Program-made: the position numbers and the translations under genes
Assembly: GCA_023362775.1 (NCBI GenBank)
Contig: JALMGJ010000020.1
Location: forward strand, 2,666,001-2,730,000
Direction: 5' to 3'
DNA length: 64,000 nucleotides
Origin: Charina bottae
Taxonomy: Eukaryota; Chordata; Lepidosauria; Squamata; Charinaidae
Part shown: in pieces, positions 37,685 to 49,271 of the stretch
How positions within the stretch are numbered: position 1 is the first letter of the stretch
How the letters are laid out: each line of letters opens with the position of its first letter
The notes under the pieces: generated by a model
Database searches by the model: none
What the model was told of the DNA's origin: nothing
What the model saw: the letters and a program-made list of their open reading frames with translations, nothing else

Positions 37685-40087
37685 ATCATCGTAGGCTCCA
37701 AGGAAGAAAACCAAGGCGTAAAATGAATACACTGGCCCTTCAAGATCCTATTAAACGAGCTTGCTTTCAATCAACTCTCAAGGAACATCTGCCTATGGAA
37801 CTTCCTGAAAATTTTGAGGAACACTGGATTAAATTGAAGACTTCTATTATTTCAGCCTGTGAACAAACTATCGGATACAAGACTAAGAGACATCAGGACT
37901 GGTTTGATGAGAACGATAGTGAGATTGAACATATTATTGACAAGAAAAGGAAAGCCTTCCAGATATGGCAAAAAGATATAAACTGTGCCTTTAAGAAAAA
38001 AATCTATGCCAGTGCAAAGGCAGAAGTCCAAAGAAGAACTAGAGAACTTAAGAACATATGGTGGATAAAAAAAGCCCAAGAAACCCAACATTTTGCAGAT
38101 GCTCATGATGCACGGGGCTTTTTTAATGCCATAAAGGCCATCTATGGACCAACAAACCATAGTACAAATACCTTATGCTCAGTAGATGGTGCTAAACTTC
38201 TAAAGGACAAAGAGTCTATTGCACTGCGCTGGAAAGAGCATTACTACAATCTCCTTAATCGTCACTCTACTGTGGCTGATGAAGTCTTCTTGCAAATCCC
38301 GCAAAAACAAATAAGAGATGAGCTTGCAGTACCGCCTAGTTTGGAGGAAGTCAGTAAAGCCACTAAACAAATGAAAAATAACAAAGCTAGTGGACCTGAT
38401 GGGATTCCTGCTGAAGTCTTTAAAGAAGGCGGGCCTGAACTTACACAACAACTTCATAAGCTCATCGAAAAATCTGGATGAGGGAGGAGATTCCAGCAGA
38501 CTTTAGGGATGCATAATTATCACTCTCTTTAAAAAGGGTGATAGAACAGACTGTGGAAACTATCAAGGCATCTCCCTTCTAGCCACAGCAGGCAAAATCC
38601 TGGCAAAGATCATTGCAAACCGTCTCCTATCTGTATCAGAAGACATCCTCCCTGAAACGCAAAATGGCTTCCGCCCTTCCAGGGGAACAGTGGATATGAT
38701 CTTCACTGCACGACAGCTTCAAGAAAAATGCAAGGAGCAAAACCGCCCTCTGTACATGGCGTTTATTGATCTGACTAAAGCTTTTGATACTGTAAATCGT
38801 ACTGCTCTCTGGACCATCCTTCTGAAAATCGGATGCCCTGATAAATTTGTGAACATCTTGTGGTTACTCCATGACGACATGATGGCAACAATCCTGAGTA
38901 ACAATGGCTCTCAAAGCGATCCATTTAAAGTAGAATCTGGCGTTAAACAGGGATGTGTTATTGCTCCAACCTTATTCGCTATCTTCATTGCTATGATTAT
39001 ACACCTTGTTGAAGAGAAACTTCCTACTGGTGTAGAAATTATATATCGAACAGATGGAAAGCTTTTTAATCTTAGTAGGCTGAAAGCAAAAAATAAGGTA
39101 ATTGCAACTTCTGTTATAGAACTTCAATATGCTGATGATAACGTAGTCTGTGCACACTCCGAGGAAGATCTTCAAACTATCCTAAACATCTTTGCAGAAG
39201 CATATGAAAAGCTCGGCCTCTCGATTAACATTAAAAAAACCAAAGTGCTTTACCAGCAAGTTCGAACCAATCCCTCTGCAGCGCCATCAATCCAGCTTAA
39301 AGGTGTGTCACTAGAAAATGTCGACCACTTTTCTTATCTCGGCAACCATCTATCTACAAAAGCCGACATCGACGCTGAAATTCAGCATCGCCTGAGCTCT
39401 GAGAGTATAGCTTTCTCCCGAATGAAGCGTAGAGTGTTTGAGGATCGGGACATTCGCAGGGAGACCAAAATGCTTGTTTACAAAGCCATTGTACTACCAA
39501 CCCTTCTGTACGCCTGTGAAACATGGATCCTCTACAAACGCCACCTCCAACTTCTTGAAAGATTCCATCAACGCTGCCTCCGAAAAATTCTGCAAATTAC
39601 TTGGGAAGATAGGCGGACTACTGTTAGCGTACTAGAAGAAGCGAAAACCACCAGCATTGAAACAATGATCATCCAACATCAACTTCGCTGGACCGGTCAT
39701 GTTGTTCGAATGCCTGACCATCGTCTTCCAAAGCAGCTACTTTACTCCCAACTTAAGAATGGAAAACGGAATATTGGTGGACAGCAAAAGAGATTCAAAG
39801 ATACTCTCAAAGCTAATTTAAAAAAATGTAATATCAGCATTGAGAACTGGGAAGCCCTAACTCGTGAGCGTTTCAATTGGAGGTCATCCTTTATTAAAGG
39901 CACTATGGACTTTGAAGAAGCATGAGTACAGGGCGAAAGGGAGAAAAGAGCTAAAAGGAAGGCACGTCAAGCAAACCCTCATCATGACCGTCTCCCACCC
40001 GGAAACCTATGCCCTCATTGTGGGAGGTTGTGCGGATCCAGAATTGGCCTTTATAGCCACTTACAGACCCACCGTTAAAATTTTACC
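37685..40087 (+). pseudogene. zinc-finger LINE polyprotein (RT plus C2H2 finger), nearly intact
   Basis: Reverse transcriptase of an unassigned LINE. Frame 1 covers 37685-38481 (linker with NNKASGPDGIPAEVFKE, the palm entry). A pair of one-base shifts near 38470 and 38512 moves it to the frame that runs 38513-39925: NGFRPSRGTVDMIF, MAFIDLTKAFDTVNR, GVKQGCVIAP, LQYADDNVVCAHSEE (catalytic YADD) and a C-terminal RWTGHVVRMPDHRLPKQL block. A TGA at 39923 is followed in the same frame by a basic stretch and CPHCGRLC with GLYSHLQTH (C-x2-C-x12-H-x3-H), ending at a TAA at 40085-40087. Three lesions in 2.4 kb indicate a fairly recent copy. Confidence 0.85.
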
Positions 40088-40129
40088 TTTGGAAGACAAT
40101 CTTACTCGGCTACGAGTGATCGCCAATGA
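37685..40129 (+). mobile_element. non-LTR LINE with C-terminal C2H2 zinc finger, 5'-truncated
   Basis: 2445 bp flanked by a perfect 12-bp duplication TACTGAAGGTAT (37673-37684 and 40130-40141). The body encodes one polyprotein: a linker, an RT, a C-terminal helical region and a C2H2 finger. The endonuclease is missing by truncation. The wording is unlike BovB, L2, CR1 or L1. By its RT and C-terminal finger I would guess an ingi/Vingi, I or RTE-X type clade, but I cannot assign it. The 3' end reads CGAGTGATCGCCAATGAT; the related scrap at 3.9 kb suggests a GAT-repeat tail. Confidence 0.9.
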
Positions 40130-41100
40130 TACTGAAGGTATCTCATAAAGAACATGAGGGAAAGAACCAAGCCCTGAGGTACTCTGCACTAGAGTAACCT
40201 AGGCTTTACAATGTTAAACTATCCACTCAGGTAGGAGAGGAACCATTGCAAAACAGTGCTTCCAACTATCAGCCCTCCCAGGTAGTCCATTAAGATTCCA
40301 TGGTGAATGATGCCAAGAAGTCCAAAAGGGCTAGGAAGGGCATAATGAACTAACCAAGTCCTGTTAAAAGTCCACCAGAGTAACCAATGCTATTTCTGTT
40401 GTCTGAATCCAGACTGATAGGGATCTAGATAATCCATTTCCTCTAAACTCTCTGAAGGTGAGCCATCATTTCTCAGCAACCTTTCCCCAAAAGGGCAGAA
40501 GTTAAAAACTTCAATAGCAGCCCTGTGGCAATATCCAGGAACTCATGAAGGGCCAATACCAGGCAATAAATGGACAATACACCAACAGCAACCCTAAATT
40601 ATCTCTATAGTCTGCATAAAGGCACTCATAATTTATTACCTCCAGTAGAATGGTCCTCACCATCACTAAGGTTTTCTGTACCATCACAGCCACCCCTCCT
40701 CCCGGGTCAAGGCATCATAGCTGCTGCAGGATCTGAAACCCAGGTAGACAAATTTCTGGCAGGGCTATATCCCCACTGTTGCCCAACCAGATTCAGCACT
40801 ACAAGCCACATCAGCACATTCACCCACTATCATATAAAAAATGGACACATTTTGCACTGATGTGGAGTTTACCAGCAAGAGCTGGAGATCAAGGCACCCA
40901 AAATTTGTTCATCTGAGCCCAGGTCTGGGGTAGCTGGCTTAGAAGGGACCTACACTAACATGTGGGTCCCCTTTCTCCTCAAACAGCCCATCTAGCACCC
41001 AACACCATATCTTCCCCTGCCCATTATGATTTCAAACCAGACCCCATTAAAACAACCCCAGAGATAATCACCCCCCCTTACTCCTTTCATAGTGATCACG
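40130..41100 (-). pseudogene. L2-type LINE, RT and endonuclease remains of the nested copy
   Basis: Continues the L2 of 33254. The text GGGATCTAGATAATCCATTTC corresponds to the same region in the 59-kb L2 (GGGGTCTAGATAATCCATTTC). The part near 40680-40830 matches the L2 endonuclease area (GCCACCCCTCCTCCCGGGTC). Order and orientation agree with the minus-strand L2 at 58.6-61.2 kb, with an internal gap. No frame is open. Confidence 0.75.
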
Positions 41101-41146
41101 TCCTATAATTGGCTGCCATGTGTGATCATTTCTGCAGGCTAGTCTA

Positions 41147-42069
41147 CAGGTAACCCTCAACTTACGACCACAATTGGGACCAGAATTTCAATCACAATCC
41201 TGGCAATTCCCCTTGCCGTTGTTAAGCGAATTTTACCGGTTGTTAGCCGAGCACCCACCCCACCCCAATCCAAGCCATTCCAGGCTTGGTTCCTCCCAGC
41301 CCTGAGCCTCAGTAAGGTAAGGGACTGCCTCCAACTCCCCCCACCTGCCTCTCCCCCCCCCCCCATTTCTCCCCTTTTGGCTGCCCTGCACCTTGCCTTG
41401 CGGGGTGGCAAGCAGGCCCAGAACCATGTGGCTCTGAGGCTGCTTGCCATGCTCCAGGAAGCCACAGCCGCCCTCGCCACCCTACACTCCAAGACCTCTG
41501 CCATCCTGTGCATTGCCGCCCCAGCTGACCTTCGCCATCTTCTTGCTTCCACAGTTGACGACGTGTGCCCAGTCTGGCTGCTGGGCCAGGCTGGGCTGGG
41601 CTTCGACTGCAAAAAAAAAAAAAAAGCCCAAAGCACCCTTTGCAAAAAGCTCCTGGAGCGCACTATGCCAAAAAGCCCACCCCACCTAGGAGCTCTTTGC
41701 AAAGGGACTGCTTTGGGCTTTTTTTTTCTTTCTCGCAGTGCAAAGCCAGCCCCAGCCCAACCCAGCAGCCTGGCTGGGCACGCCTTGTCAGCAGTGGGAG
41801 CAAGATGGCAAGGTCAGCTGGGGTGGTGGAGCGCAGGGAGGCAGGGGGCCAAAAGGGCAGGGATGGGGGTGAAATAGGCAGGTGGGGGGAGTTGAAGCGC
41901 CCCTGCAGTCCTAAGTGCAGGCGGGCTGCCAAGTGCCGGAATTTTGATCGTGACCGTGGGGGCACTGCAACGGCTATAACTTCAGGCACCGGTTGTAAGT
42001 CACTTTTTTCAGCATGTTTGTAACTTCTAGTGATTCCTGAACAAATGGTTGTAAGTTGAGGACTACCTG
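41147..42069. mobile_element. TA-flanked foldback DNA element (giant imperfect palindrome)
   Basis: About 923 bp between TA dinucleotides. The ends are CAGGTAACCCTCAACTTACG and, in reverse, CAGGTAGTCCTCAACTTACA. Inverted pairs continue inward: AACTCCCCCCACCTGCCT with AGGCAGGTGGGGGGAGTT, then GCCCAGTCTGGCTGCTGGG with CAGCCTGGCTGGGC-type sequence, then AAAGCCCAAAGCA with TGCTTTGGGCTTT around the centre near 41665. No transposase is present. The terminal words are a familiar squamate intronic repeat. GC-rich ORFs inside are artefacts. Confidence 0.8.
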
Positions 42070-42074
42070 TAGTT

Positions 42075-42775
42075 CATCATGAACACAATTAGCATTCACT
42101 CTAGCCATCCACCTTTCCTATCCTATCCTCACGGCTTGACTACTGCAATGCGCTCTACATGGGGCTGCCCTTGAAGACCACCTGGAAGCTTCAGGTGGTC
42201 CAGAATGCAATGGTGCAGGCAGTGATGGGCATGCCTCAGTATGCCCATGTAACACCTCTGCTTCACGAGCTGCACTGGTTGCCAGTTTGTTTCCAGATGT
42301 GATTCAAGGTGCTGGTCACTACCTATAAAGCCCTACATGGCAGAAGGCCTGGTTACTTGAGGTACCGCCTGTCCCCCATAGTATTTGCCCAGCCAGTTTG
42401 ATCTGGCAGGGTAGGCCTGCTCCAGATTTCATCGATTAAACAATGCCATCTGTCTGGACCCCGGATGTGCGCCTTCTCTGTAACAGTACCTGACCCCTAG
42501 AATGAGATTTCCCCGAAAATTCGAATATTCCCTACCCTACTGGTATTTCGAAGGGCCTTAAAGACCTGGCTCTTTGCCTAGGCCTTTGGAGAGGACGACT
42601 GACACGACTGACCTTTCTTCCTTTCTATACCCCTCTGGGTTTATTTTCTTTGCCACTGCTGTTCTTTTGTATTGTGATATTCTTGTCTTCTTTGTTTATA
42701 AATTATAAACTGCCCAGAGTCACTGGAAGTCGGGCAGCATATAAATTTAATAAATTATTATTATCATCTTCAAAC
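42075..42775 (+). pseudogene. L2-type LINE 3' end (plus)
   Basis: Encodes degraded L2 C-terminal wording from about 42125 (the CNALYMG-, LQVVQN- and LHWLPV-like blocks), with the 3' signature AACTGCCCAGAGTCACTGG and GGGCAGCATATAAATTTAATAAATTATTATTA at the end. It starts directly beside the foldback element. Confidence 0.85.
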
Positions 42776-43209
42776 ATCTCAAGTTACACAGGTTCAACCA
42801 ACCCTACCAGATCTCCCCACCCAAACCACTTCCTGTTCCCTCACTCCAGGGAGAAGGGAACCCCCATAACTACACCCCAACTATCACTTGGGAATACAGT
42901 ATAACAACACCTAATAATCGAAACTTGGCTACAGTATATTTCTTGTTCTTCCTGGGAAAACACTCACTCTAGCCCAACAAATTCAGCTGAAAATATGACT
43001 ACACACCCAGGACTTTAAATTGCCCTATCCAGATTTTACCACATATCTTATCAGCACCTATCAGTCCTGTTCAATACAAAGGCTTATCCAGACTCCTGTG
43101 CCATTCCAGTCCAGTCCAACTCCTCTGTTCTACTTCAGATTAAATCTCAGAAATTTAGATCCTGTCCAAAGCTTCTCCACCCTTGCACCTGCTGCAAACA
43201 CCCCTGCTG

Positions 43210-43480
43210 CTGCTGCTCGGATAGTACTTTTTTTAATTAGAAAACTTTATTAAAGCATTTTCAAAATATACATAAAAACTAAAAAGATTGAAACAAAGAA
43301 GCCTATAAAGAAAAAGAAACAGAACTAAAAAGGTGTGAAAAAACACAAAACGAACTACTACAAAGTGATTTCCGACTTTCTATAACAAAGATATACATAA
43401 ATCAATATCAATCTCTTACTCCAATTCATATTATAGTAAACATTATTTCTATAAAGCATTTAAATTCTCATTATTACATT
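43210..43480 (-). mobile_element. L1-type LINE 3' UTR (minus)
   Basis: On its own strand it ends TGCTTTAATAAAGTTTTCTAA, preceded by a T-rich stretch with TTTAGTTTTTATGTATATTTT. This fits the T-rich squamate L1 3' UTR with its AATAAA signal. No coding part remains. Confidence 0.6.
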
Positions 43481-43489
43481 CTCAGGTAC

Positions 43490-43874
43490 ATTCACAGGTG
43501 GGCACTGGGGAGCTCGGGCTGGGGGTGGCTGTTGCCAGGTAGGGGAGGGTACGCAAGGGGCCACTGCAGGCAGGTGGGATCTCGTACTCCGAGATCCCTG
43601 GGATCTCATACTCTGTAGCCGGGCTCCTTGGGAGAAAAAGCTGCAGGAGCGTGAGTGACTTACAGGAGTGTCTTGCGATCTTCCCTGCTGGCTTCCCCTT
43701 TGACTTTGCTTGTGGGAAGCCGGCAGGGAAGATTGCAAGTGGTGATCACAGGACGCGGCTCACAGCGATGGCTGCAACTTCGTGGACCAGTCACAAGTCC
43801 TCCTCGTTCAGTGTCACCGTAATTTTGAATGATAGCTGAACGAGTGGTCATAACAAGTGGTCGAGGACTACCTG
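43490..43874. mobile_element. second foldback DNA element, left end missing
   Basis: Ends GTGGTCGAGGACTACCTG followed by TA, the same terminus as the 41-kb element. Inside is a hairpin: GCGATCTTCCCTGCTGGCTTCCC (in two pieces) faces GGGAAGCCGGCAGGGAAGATTGC across a 14-base loop (43675-43737). The left terminal repeat is not found. Adjacent L1 sequence may have replaced it. Confidence 0.65.
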
Positions 43875-44135
43875 TATGCAGTTCTACTAGAGGAACTAAA
43901 CATCTATCTAGTTAGCATTTTGTTTCCCCTCTTGTAACTATTGTTTCATGATATTAAGATGTTTGTTACCTTTGCTTATGTAAGTAGGTAGAGTTACCGT
44001 AACTTAAAACACTGATAAATATATCCTTTATTAATGTATCCAACCCCTTTAAATAATCCCTTTGAATTTATTTAAATTACTGGCCATCCCTATCATGTGT
44101 GGCAACATACAGTATTTCATAGTTTTACTATATGC

Positions 44136-44343
44136 CAGAGCTTTCCAAACTGTGTGTCGCAACACAAAAGTGTGTCGCCACACACAGCGTGGTGTGTCGC
44201 CACACCACCCGGAAGCGGTGGCGCGCGCGTGCACGGCGACCGCCATGCACGCACGCGCCGCCGCACGCCTCCCCCGCCTGCCGCCGCGTGCCCCCCACGC
44301 CGCCGCTGGCATGTCGCCAGCAGCAGCACTTTGGAAAGCCCTG
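44136..44343. mobile_element. hAT MITE, 8-bp target duplication CTATATGC
   Basis: 208 bp with ends CAGAGCTTTCCAAACTGTGT and, in reverse, CAGGGCTTTCCAAAGTGCTG. The perfect 8-bp duplication CTATATGC (44128-44135 and 44344-44351) places it in hAT. The interior is CpG-rich with repeated TGTGTCGCCACAC-type words and long GCGC runs, which produce spurious ORFs on both strands. Confidence 0.95.
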
Positions 44344-44589
44344 CTATATGCTGAGCTTCTTTTATCATCTCTCTTGCATCATCTATTACTCAGTTTTTCT
44401 AGGTAGTCTAGATTTGGATATTCAGAGCAAGCAGAAAAACATAACTTTCCCATTTTCTTCATACCCTGTCTATATATTTCTGTATATATCTATATATATG
44501 CTTCTCTAGTGTGTGTATATATGTGTGTGTATTCTGATTGTCTTTTTTTCTGAACTTTTTTTCACTTCTATAGTATGTATGTATTTGTG

Positions 44590-45620
44590 ATTAATTTGGC
44601 TACCCAACTCCCACAAAAATGAATCCGGGCAGTTTATATATAGTTTTAAAAAAATTTAAAATTTAAAATTTAAAGAAGACCCATAGCAACAAAACCCAGT
44701 AACATAAAACCCCCGGAGCATAGTATAACTGAGGCAACCAGAATATATTCCAGTCCAAAATCATTCCAGCATGGGTTCATCCAGCATTCTGGCCCAATGC
44801 CTGGGGAAACAACCATGTTTTCAAGATGTTACAAAATGCCACCAGGGTTGAGGCCATCTACATTTTGGGGAATATGATATTTCAAAGGGCAGCTGTTGTA
44901 ACAGAGCAGGCATGCTAGGTCTTGCTAGTTGGCACTGTTTCATGGAAGAGATGTGAAGCATGCTCATTCTTCCAGCAGGAGCCAAGAAGACCCCCAAATT
45001 GCACACCACTTCTGTCTGGGCTAGTGCAACCCCATCCAGAACTGAAGATGGAAAGTACCCAGATCTGTGGGACCCTAAAACCCACAGCCAATTGGTCTTG
45101 CTTGGGTTAAGCTGAAGCCTGTTCTTCTCCATCCAGACCCTCAAAGCCTCCAGACATTAAGAAAGAACCTTGACAGCATCACTTGGTCAGCCTAGGGTGG
45201 AGATGTATAGCAGGGCATCATCAGCATCCTGATGACACCTAACCACATACTGATGGATGACCTTTCCCAGAACTTTCATGTAGACAATGAGTAGAAACAG
45301 GAAGAATGTAGAGCCCTGAGGAACCCCACAATTGATGGTATCAAAAGCTACTGGGAGATCATGGAGGCCAGGATGGATGCATCGGCTCCTCCTTGTCCCA
45401 CCAAAAGCTATCTACAAGTGTAATCAAAGCCATCTTGGAACTGTATCCCAGTCTGAAATCCAACTGAAAAGAATCGAGATTTCCTCTAGGGCTCTCTGGA
45501 GCTGAAAACTACCACCATCTCAATACCCTTCCCTAAAAAGGGAAGATTACAGACTGGATGAAAATTGTTCAGTACCGCTCACCATATCTTTGCACAGAAG
45601 GGAACAAGGTCTCAAAAAAA
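44590..45620 (-). pseudogene. L2-type LINE (minus), C-terminal and RT remains
   Basis: The product of 45144-44821 reads MEKNRLQLNPSKTNWLWVLG, followed by LARPSM-type wording, the L2 C-terminal region just after the YADD block. Text near 45420-45580 matches the L2 RT area of the 59-kb copy (CCAGTCTGAAATCCAACTGAAAAG). A degraded 3' tail lies near 44600 (AATCCGGGCAGTTTATATAT). A separate L2 scrap may occupy 45640-45940. Confidence 0.75.
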
Positions 45621-45947
45621 ACGACCTTAAACTTTAAATAATTAAATATGAAAAAGTCACTCTTCCAATTCCAAAGCTATAAAAGGCTTTATAAACCAAA
45701 CCCAGACAATTGGGAAGAGAAACCAAGTGGGAATTAATATTATGGTTAAATATAATACCACTGTTCATGATGCCCAATTCCAGCTATTTCTCTCACTGCC
45801 ATATTTTGTACTAATGGAACATTTCAGACCATCTTCAAGAGCAACCACATGTGCAATGTATAGATTACTGAAGCAAGGTTACCCCAAATAACTAAATAAT
45901 AAATAATAAGCACCAAATAGCCTGTGCTCTAGCTAAATAGAGGATGT

Positions 45948-47846
45948 TGTTGTTTATTCGTTCAGTCGTTTCCGACTCTTCGTGACTTCATGGACCAGTC
46001 CACGCCAGAGCTTCCTGTCGGCTGTCACCATCCCCAGCTCCCCCACGGTTGAGTCCGTCACCTCCAGAATACCATCCATCCATCTTGCCCTTGGTCGGCC
46101 CCTCTTCCTTTTGCCTTCCACTTTCCCTAGCATCAGCTTCTTCTCCAGGGTATCCTGTCTTCTCATTATGTGGCCAAAGTACTTCAGTTTTGCCTTTAAT
46201 ATCATTCCCTCAAGTGAGCAGTCTGGCTTTATTTCCTGGAGTATGGACTGGTTTGATCTTCTTGCAGTCCAAGGCACTCTCAGAATTTTCCTCCAACACC
46301 ACAGTTCAAAAGCATCTATCTTCCTTCGCTCAGCCTTCCTTATGTTCCAGCTCTCGCAGCCATAGGTTACTACAGGGAATACCATTGCTTTAACTATGCG
46401 GACCTTTGTTGTCAGTGTGAGGTCTCTGCTCTTAACCATTTTATCAAGATTTGCCATTGCTCTCCTCCCAAGAAGTAGACGTCTTCTGATTTCCTGGCTG
46501 CAGTCAGCGTCTGCAGTAATCTTTGCACCTAGAAATACAAAGTCTGTCACTGCCTCCACTTTTTCTCCCTCTATTTGCCAGTCATCAATCAAGCTCGTTG
46601 CCATAATCTTGGTTTTTTTGAGGTTTAACTGCAACCCAGCTTTTGCACTTTCTTCTTTCACCTTCGTCATAAGGCTCCTCAGCTCCTCCTCGCTTTCAGC
46701 CATCAAAGTGGTATCATCTGCATATCTGAGATTGTTAATGTTTCTTCCAGCGATTTTAACTCCAACCTTGGATTCCTCAAGCCCAGCATGTCGCATGATG
46801 TGTTCTGCGTACAGGTTGAATAGGTAGGGTGAGAGTATACAACCCTGCCGTACTCCTTTCCCAATCTTAAACCAGTCCGTTGTTCCCTGCTCTGTTCTTA
46901 CCGTTGCTACTTGGTCGTTATACAGATTCCTCAGGAGGCAGACAAGATGACTTGGTATCCCCATACCACCAAGAACTTGCCACAATTTGTTATGATCCAC
47001 ACAGTCAAAGGCTTTAGAATAGTCAATAAAACAGAAATAGATGTTTTTCTGAAATTCCCTGGCTTTCTCCATTATCCAGCGGATATTGGCAATTTGGTCT
47101 CTAGTTCCTCTGCCTTTTCTAAACCCAGCTTGTACATCTGGCAATTCTCGCTCCATGAATTGCTGGAGTCTACCTTGCAAGATCTTGAGCACTACCTTAC
47201 TGGCATGTGAAATAAGTGCCACTGTTCGATAGTTTGAACATTCTTTAGTGTTTCCCTTTTTGGTATGGGGATATAAGTTGATTTTTTCCAATCTGATGGC
47301 CATTCTTGTGTTTTCCAAATTTGCTGGCATATGGCATGCATCACCTTGACAGCATCATCTTGCAAGATTTTAAACAGTTCAGCTGGGATACCGTCGTCTC
47401 CTGCTGCCTTGTTATTAGCAATGCTTCTTAAGGCCCATTCAACCTCACTCTTCAGGATGTCTGGCTCTAACTCACTGACCACACCATCAAAGCTATCCCC
47501 GATATTATTATCCTTCCTATACAGACCTTCCGTATAGTCTTGCCACCTTTTCTTGATCTCTTCTGCTTCTGTTAGGTCCTTGCCATCTTTGTTTTTGATC
47601 ATACCCATTTTTGCCTGGAATTTACCTCCGATGTTTCTAATTTTCTGGAAGAGGTCTCTTGTCCTTCCTATTCTATTGTCTTCTTCCACTTCCGCACATT
47701 GCTTGTTTAAAAATAATTCCTTATCTCTTCTGGCTAACCTCTGGAATTTTGCATTTAATTGGGCATATCTCCCCCTATCACTGTTGCCTTTTGCTTTCCT
47801 TCTTTCTTGGGCTACTTCCAGTGTTTCAGCAGACAGCCTGCCTCTA
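45948..47846 (-). mobile_element. BovB (RTE) LINE, subfamily 2, 5'-truncated
   Basis: About 1.9 kb, minus strand. It encodes the endonuclease-RT linker (47875 downward) and an RT frame of 458 codons (47330-45954): GFRKGRGTRDQ, IDYSKAFDCVDH, GVRQGCILSP, RYADDTTLMAESEEEL and the C-terminal GHIMRRQDTLEKKLML and KSRKRLNE. It differs from subfamily 1 in SKAF for AKAF, KSRDLT, and a TTTATTCGTTCAGTCGTTTC terminus. One frameshift lies near 47260. I found no clear target duplication. Confidence 0.93.
45954..47330 (-). CDS. BovB subfamily 2 reverse transcriptase (partial ORF2)
   Basis: 458-codon frame with all RT blocks in order (GFRKGRGT, DYSKAFDCVDH, RQGCILSPYLFNLY, YADDTTLM, VFLGAKITADADCS, PWTARRSNQS). 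It would copy LINE RNA at the target site. The upstream PIPKRE region is in another frame (47875-47192), so the ORF is broken once. No endonuclease is present. The first Met here is not the native start. Confidence 0.88.
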   Translation of the reverse strand: MPANLENTRMAIRLEKINLYPHTKKGNTKECSNYRTVALISHASKVVLKILQGRLQQFMERELPDVQAGFRKGRGTRDQIANIRWIMEKAREFQKNIYFCFIDYSKAFDCVDHNKLWQVLGGMGIPSHLVCLLRNLYNDQVATVRTEQGTTDWFKIGKGVRQGCILSPYLFNLYAEHIMRHAGLEESKVGVKIAGRNINNLRYADDTTLMAESEEELRSLMTKVKEESAKAGLQLNLKKTKIMATSLIDDWQIEGEKVEAVTDFVFLGAKITADADCSQEIRRRLLLGRRAMANLDKMVKSRDLTLTTKVRIVKAMVFPVVTYGCESWNIRKAERRKIDAFELWCWRKILRVPWTARRSNQSILQEIKPDCSLEGMILKAKLKYFGHIMRRQDTLEKKLMLGKVEGKRKRGRPRARWMDGILEVTDSTVGELGMVTADRKLWRGLVHEVTKSRKRLNE

Positions 47847-47849
47847 ATG

Positions 47850-48800
47850 ACAAAATTGTTCTTGAAGCATTTCATCCTTTGGATCTACCTCTTTGAGAAC
47901 AGACTTAATGCCATTCATTTGGACAATTGACAAACTAAACTTCAGCCCAGAGTAATTTTGTTGATTGGCTCATATTCAACTCATTATGCAGCCAGGCACA
48001 ATAAAATACTTCTGCATACTGATAGGACCATCCACTACTTTTTACATAAAACGACTCCAAATTAACTCACCTAGTTGTTTTATATAAAAGTTTAATACCA
48101 AAGTGTTGAGCTGAAATCCCTTGACCACCTTCTGGAAAAAGGAATCCAAGTATGATTGGAAATTTTACGAAGATGTATTACCATAACTAACTCTGTAAAA
48201 GGGAATCTAGGCTGATGGTCTTGAAAGAGGCCCAGTAGAATCAACAGAGTCTCTCTGTCTTAGAAAAGTTCATCCCACTGTTTCAATGACAAAACCAGGC
48301 TTCAACTGCAACTGAACTAGATCTAGGAAATGATTTACTGAAATAATGTTTATGGTGCTCATCAGCTACCACTCACTTAAGTACTTTGCCCAGAAAGAGA
48401 ATGCTGGCTACTTGCCTATAATTCTGGGTCCATTGATTCCCCACTCTAACCCCAGAAATAGTCTCCCTATTGCTTTCTTAGATGAAGCTAAGTTTACTTT
48501 TTTCTAAAAGGAGGACTTTATTAACCCACCTGAGCACTCCGTTCCAACTAGGTATGTTTCAAGAGTCATTGGCCAAGCTTCTTTTTCACATCACTAGGCC
48601 TAAAAACTGAAATTCATTCAGAAATAATCTGACTAGAACTCTATGAAGTGAAATAACTGTGGAATCAAGTAATGATGGATATGATAAATTCTGTCTACAA
48701 AACATCTTGCAATCTTGTCACAGTGAGCAACTAAAGCATCTATTAGATCTCCTACCAGGTCCAAACCTAAAAGATATGAATCAATTCAAAATTGTTAAAT
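47850..48800 (-). other. degenerate repeat-like sequence, possibly L2
   Basis: Some words resemble the minus-strand L2 RT area (for example GCCCAGAAAGAGAATGCTGG), but similarity is weak. Nothing else is identifiable in this stretch up to the MITE. Confidence 0.3.
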
Positions 48801-48858
48801 AAGTTGGGCACTACTGAGGGTTCATGGACATTCTGAGACAAATACCAAGTCTGTAATA

Positions 48859-49119
48859 CAGGGCTTTCCAAAGTTTTCCCACGGCGACACACCAACTGCT
48901 GTTGGTGTGTCGCCGCGGGAAAACCCGGAAGTGCCGCCGTTGCGGCAGTGCGCAAAAACTCAGAAGCGCTGCTGCCGCTTTCGGTTTTTGCGCGCCGCCG
49001 TTGGTGTGTCACTGCGGAAAAACCTGGAAGCGCTGATGATGATCAGCGCTTCCGGGTTGTGTGGTGACACACCAGACACACACAAAAGTGTGTCGCCACA
49101 CACAGTTTGGAAAGCTCTG
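48859..49119. mobile_element. hAT MITE, 8-bp target duplication CTGTAATA
   Basis: 261 bp, same family as the MITEs at 44.1 and 58.3 kb. Ends CAGGGCTTTCCAAAGTTTTC and, in reverse, CAGAGCTTTCCAAACTGTGT. Perfect duplication CTGTAATA (48851-48858 and 49120-49127). The interior has repeated TGTGTCGCCGCGG-type words and GCGCTTCCGG. Confidence 0.95.
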
Positions 49120-49271
49120 CTGTAATATGTGTGGCAGTCAGATGAATATTCCTGTTGAAATACTAATTCCTTAGATCTATTTCCACCTGAAGGGACATAC
49201 TGGATCTTGTTACTCCTTATCAGTTGATGTAATATACAACTCTGATAATTTCAATGAGAAGCTGTACCATC

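Noticed and set aside
41157..44509. Proline/arginine/alanine-rich ORFs on both strands
   Set aside because: They come from GC-rich arms of the foldback element and the hAT MITE, overlap in all frames and lack splice or start context.
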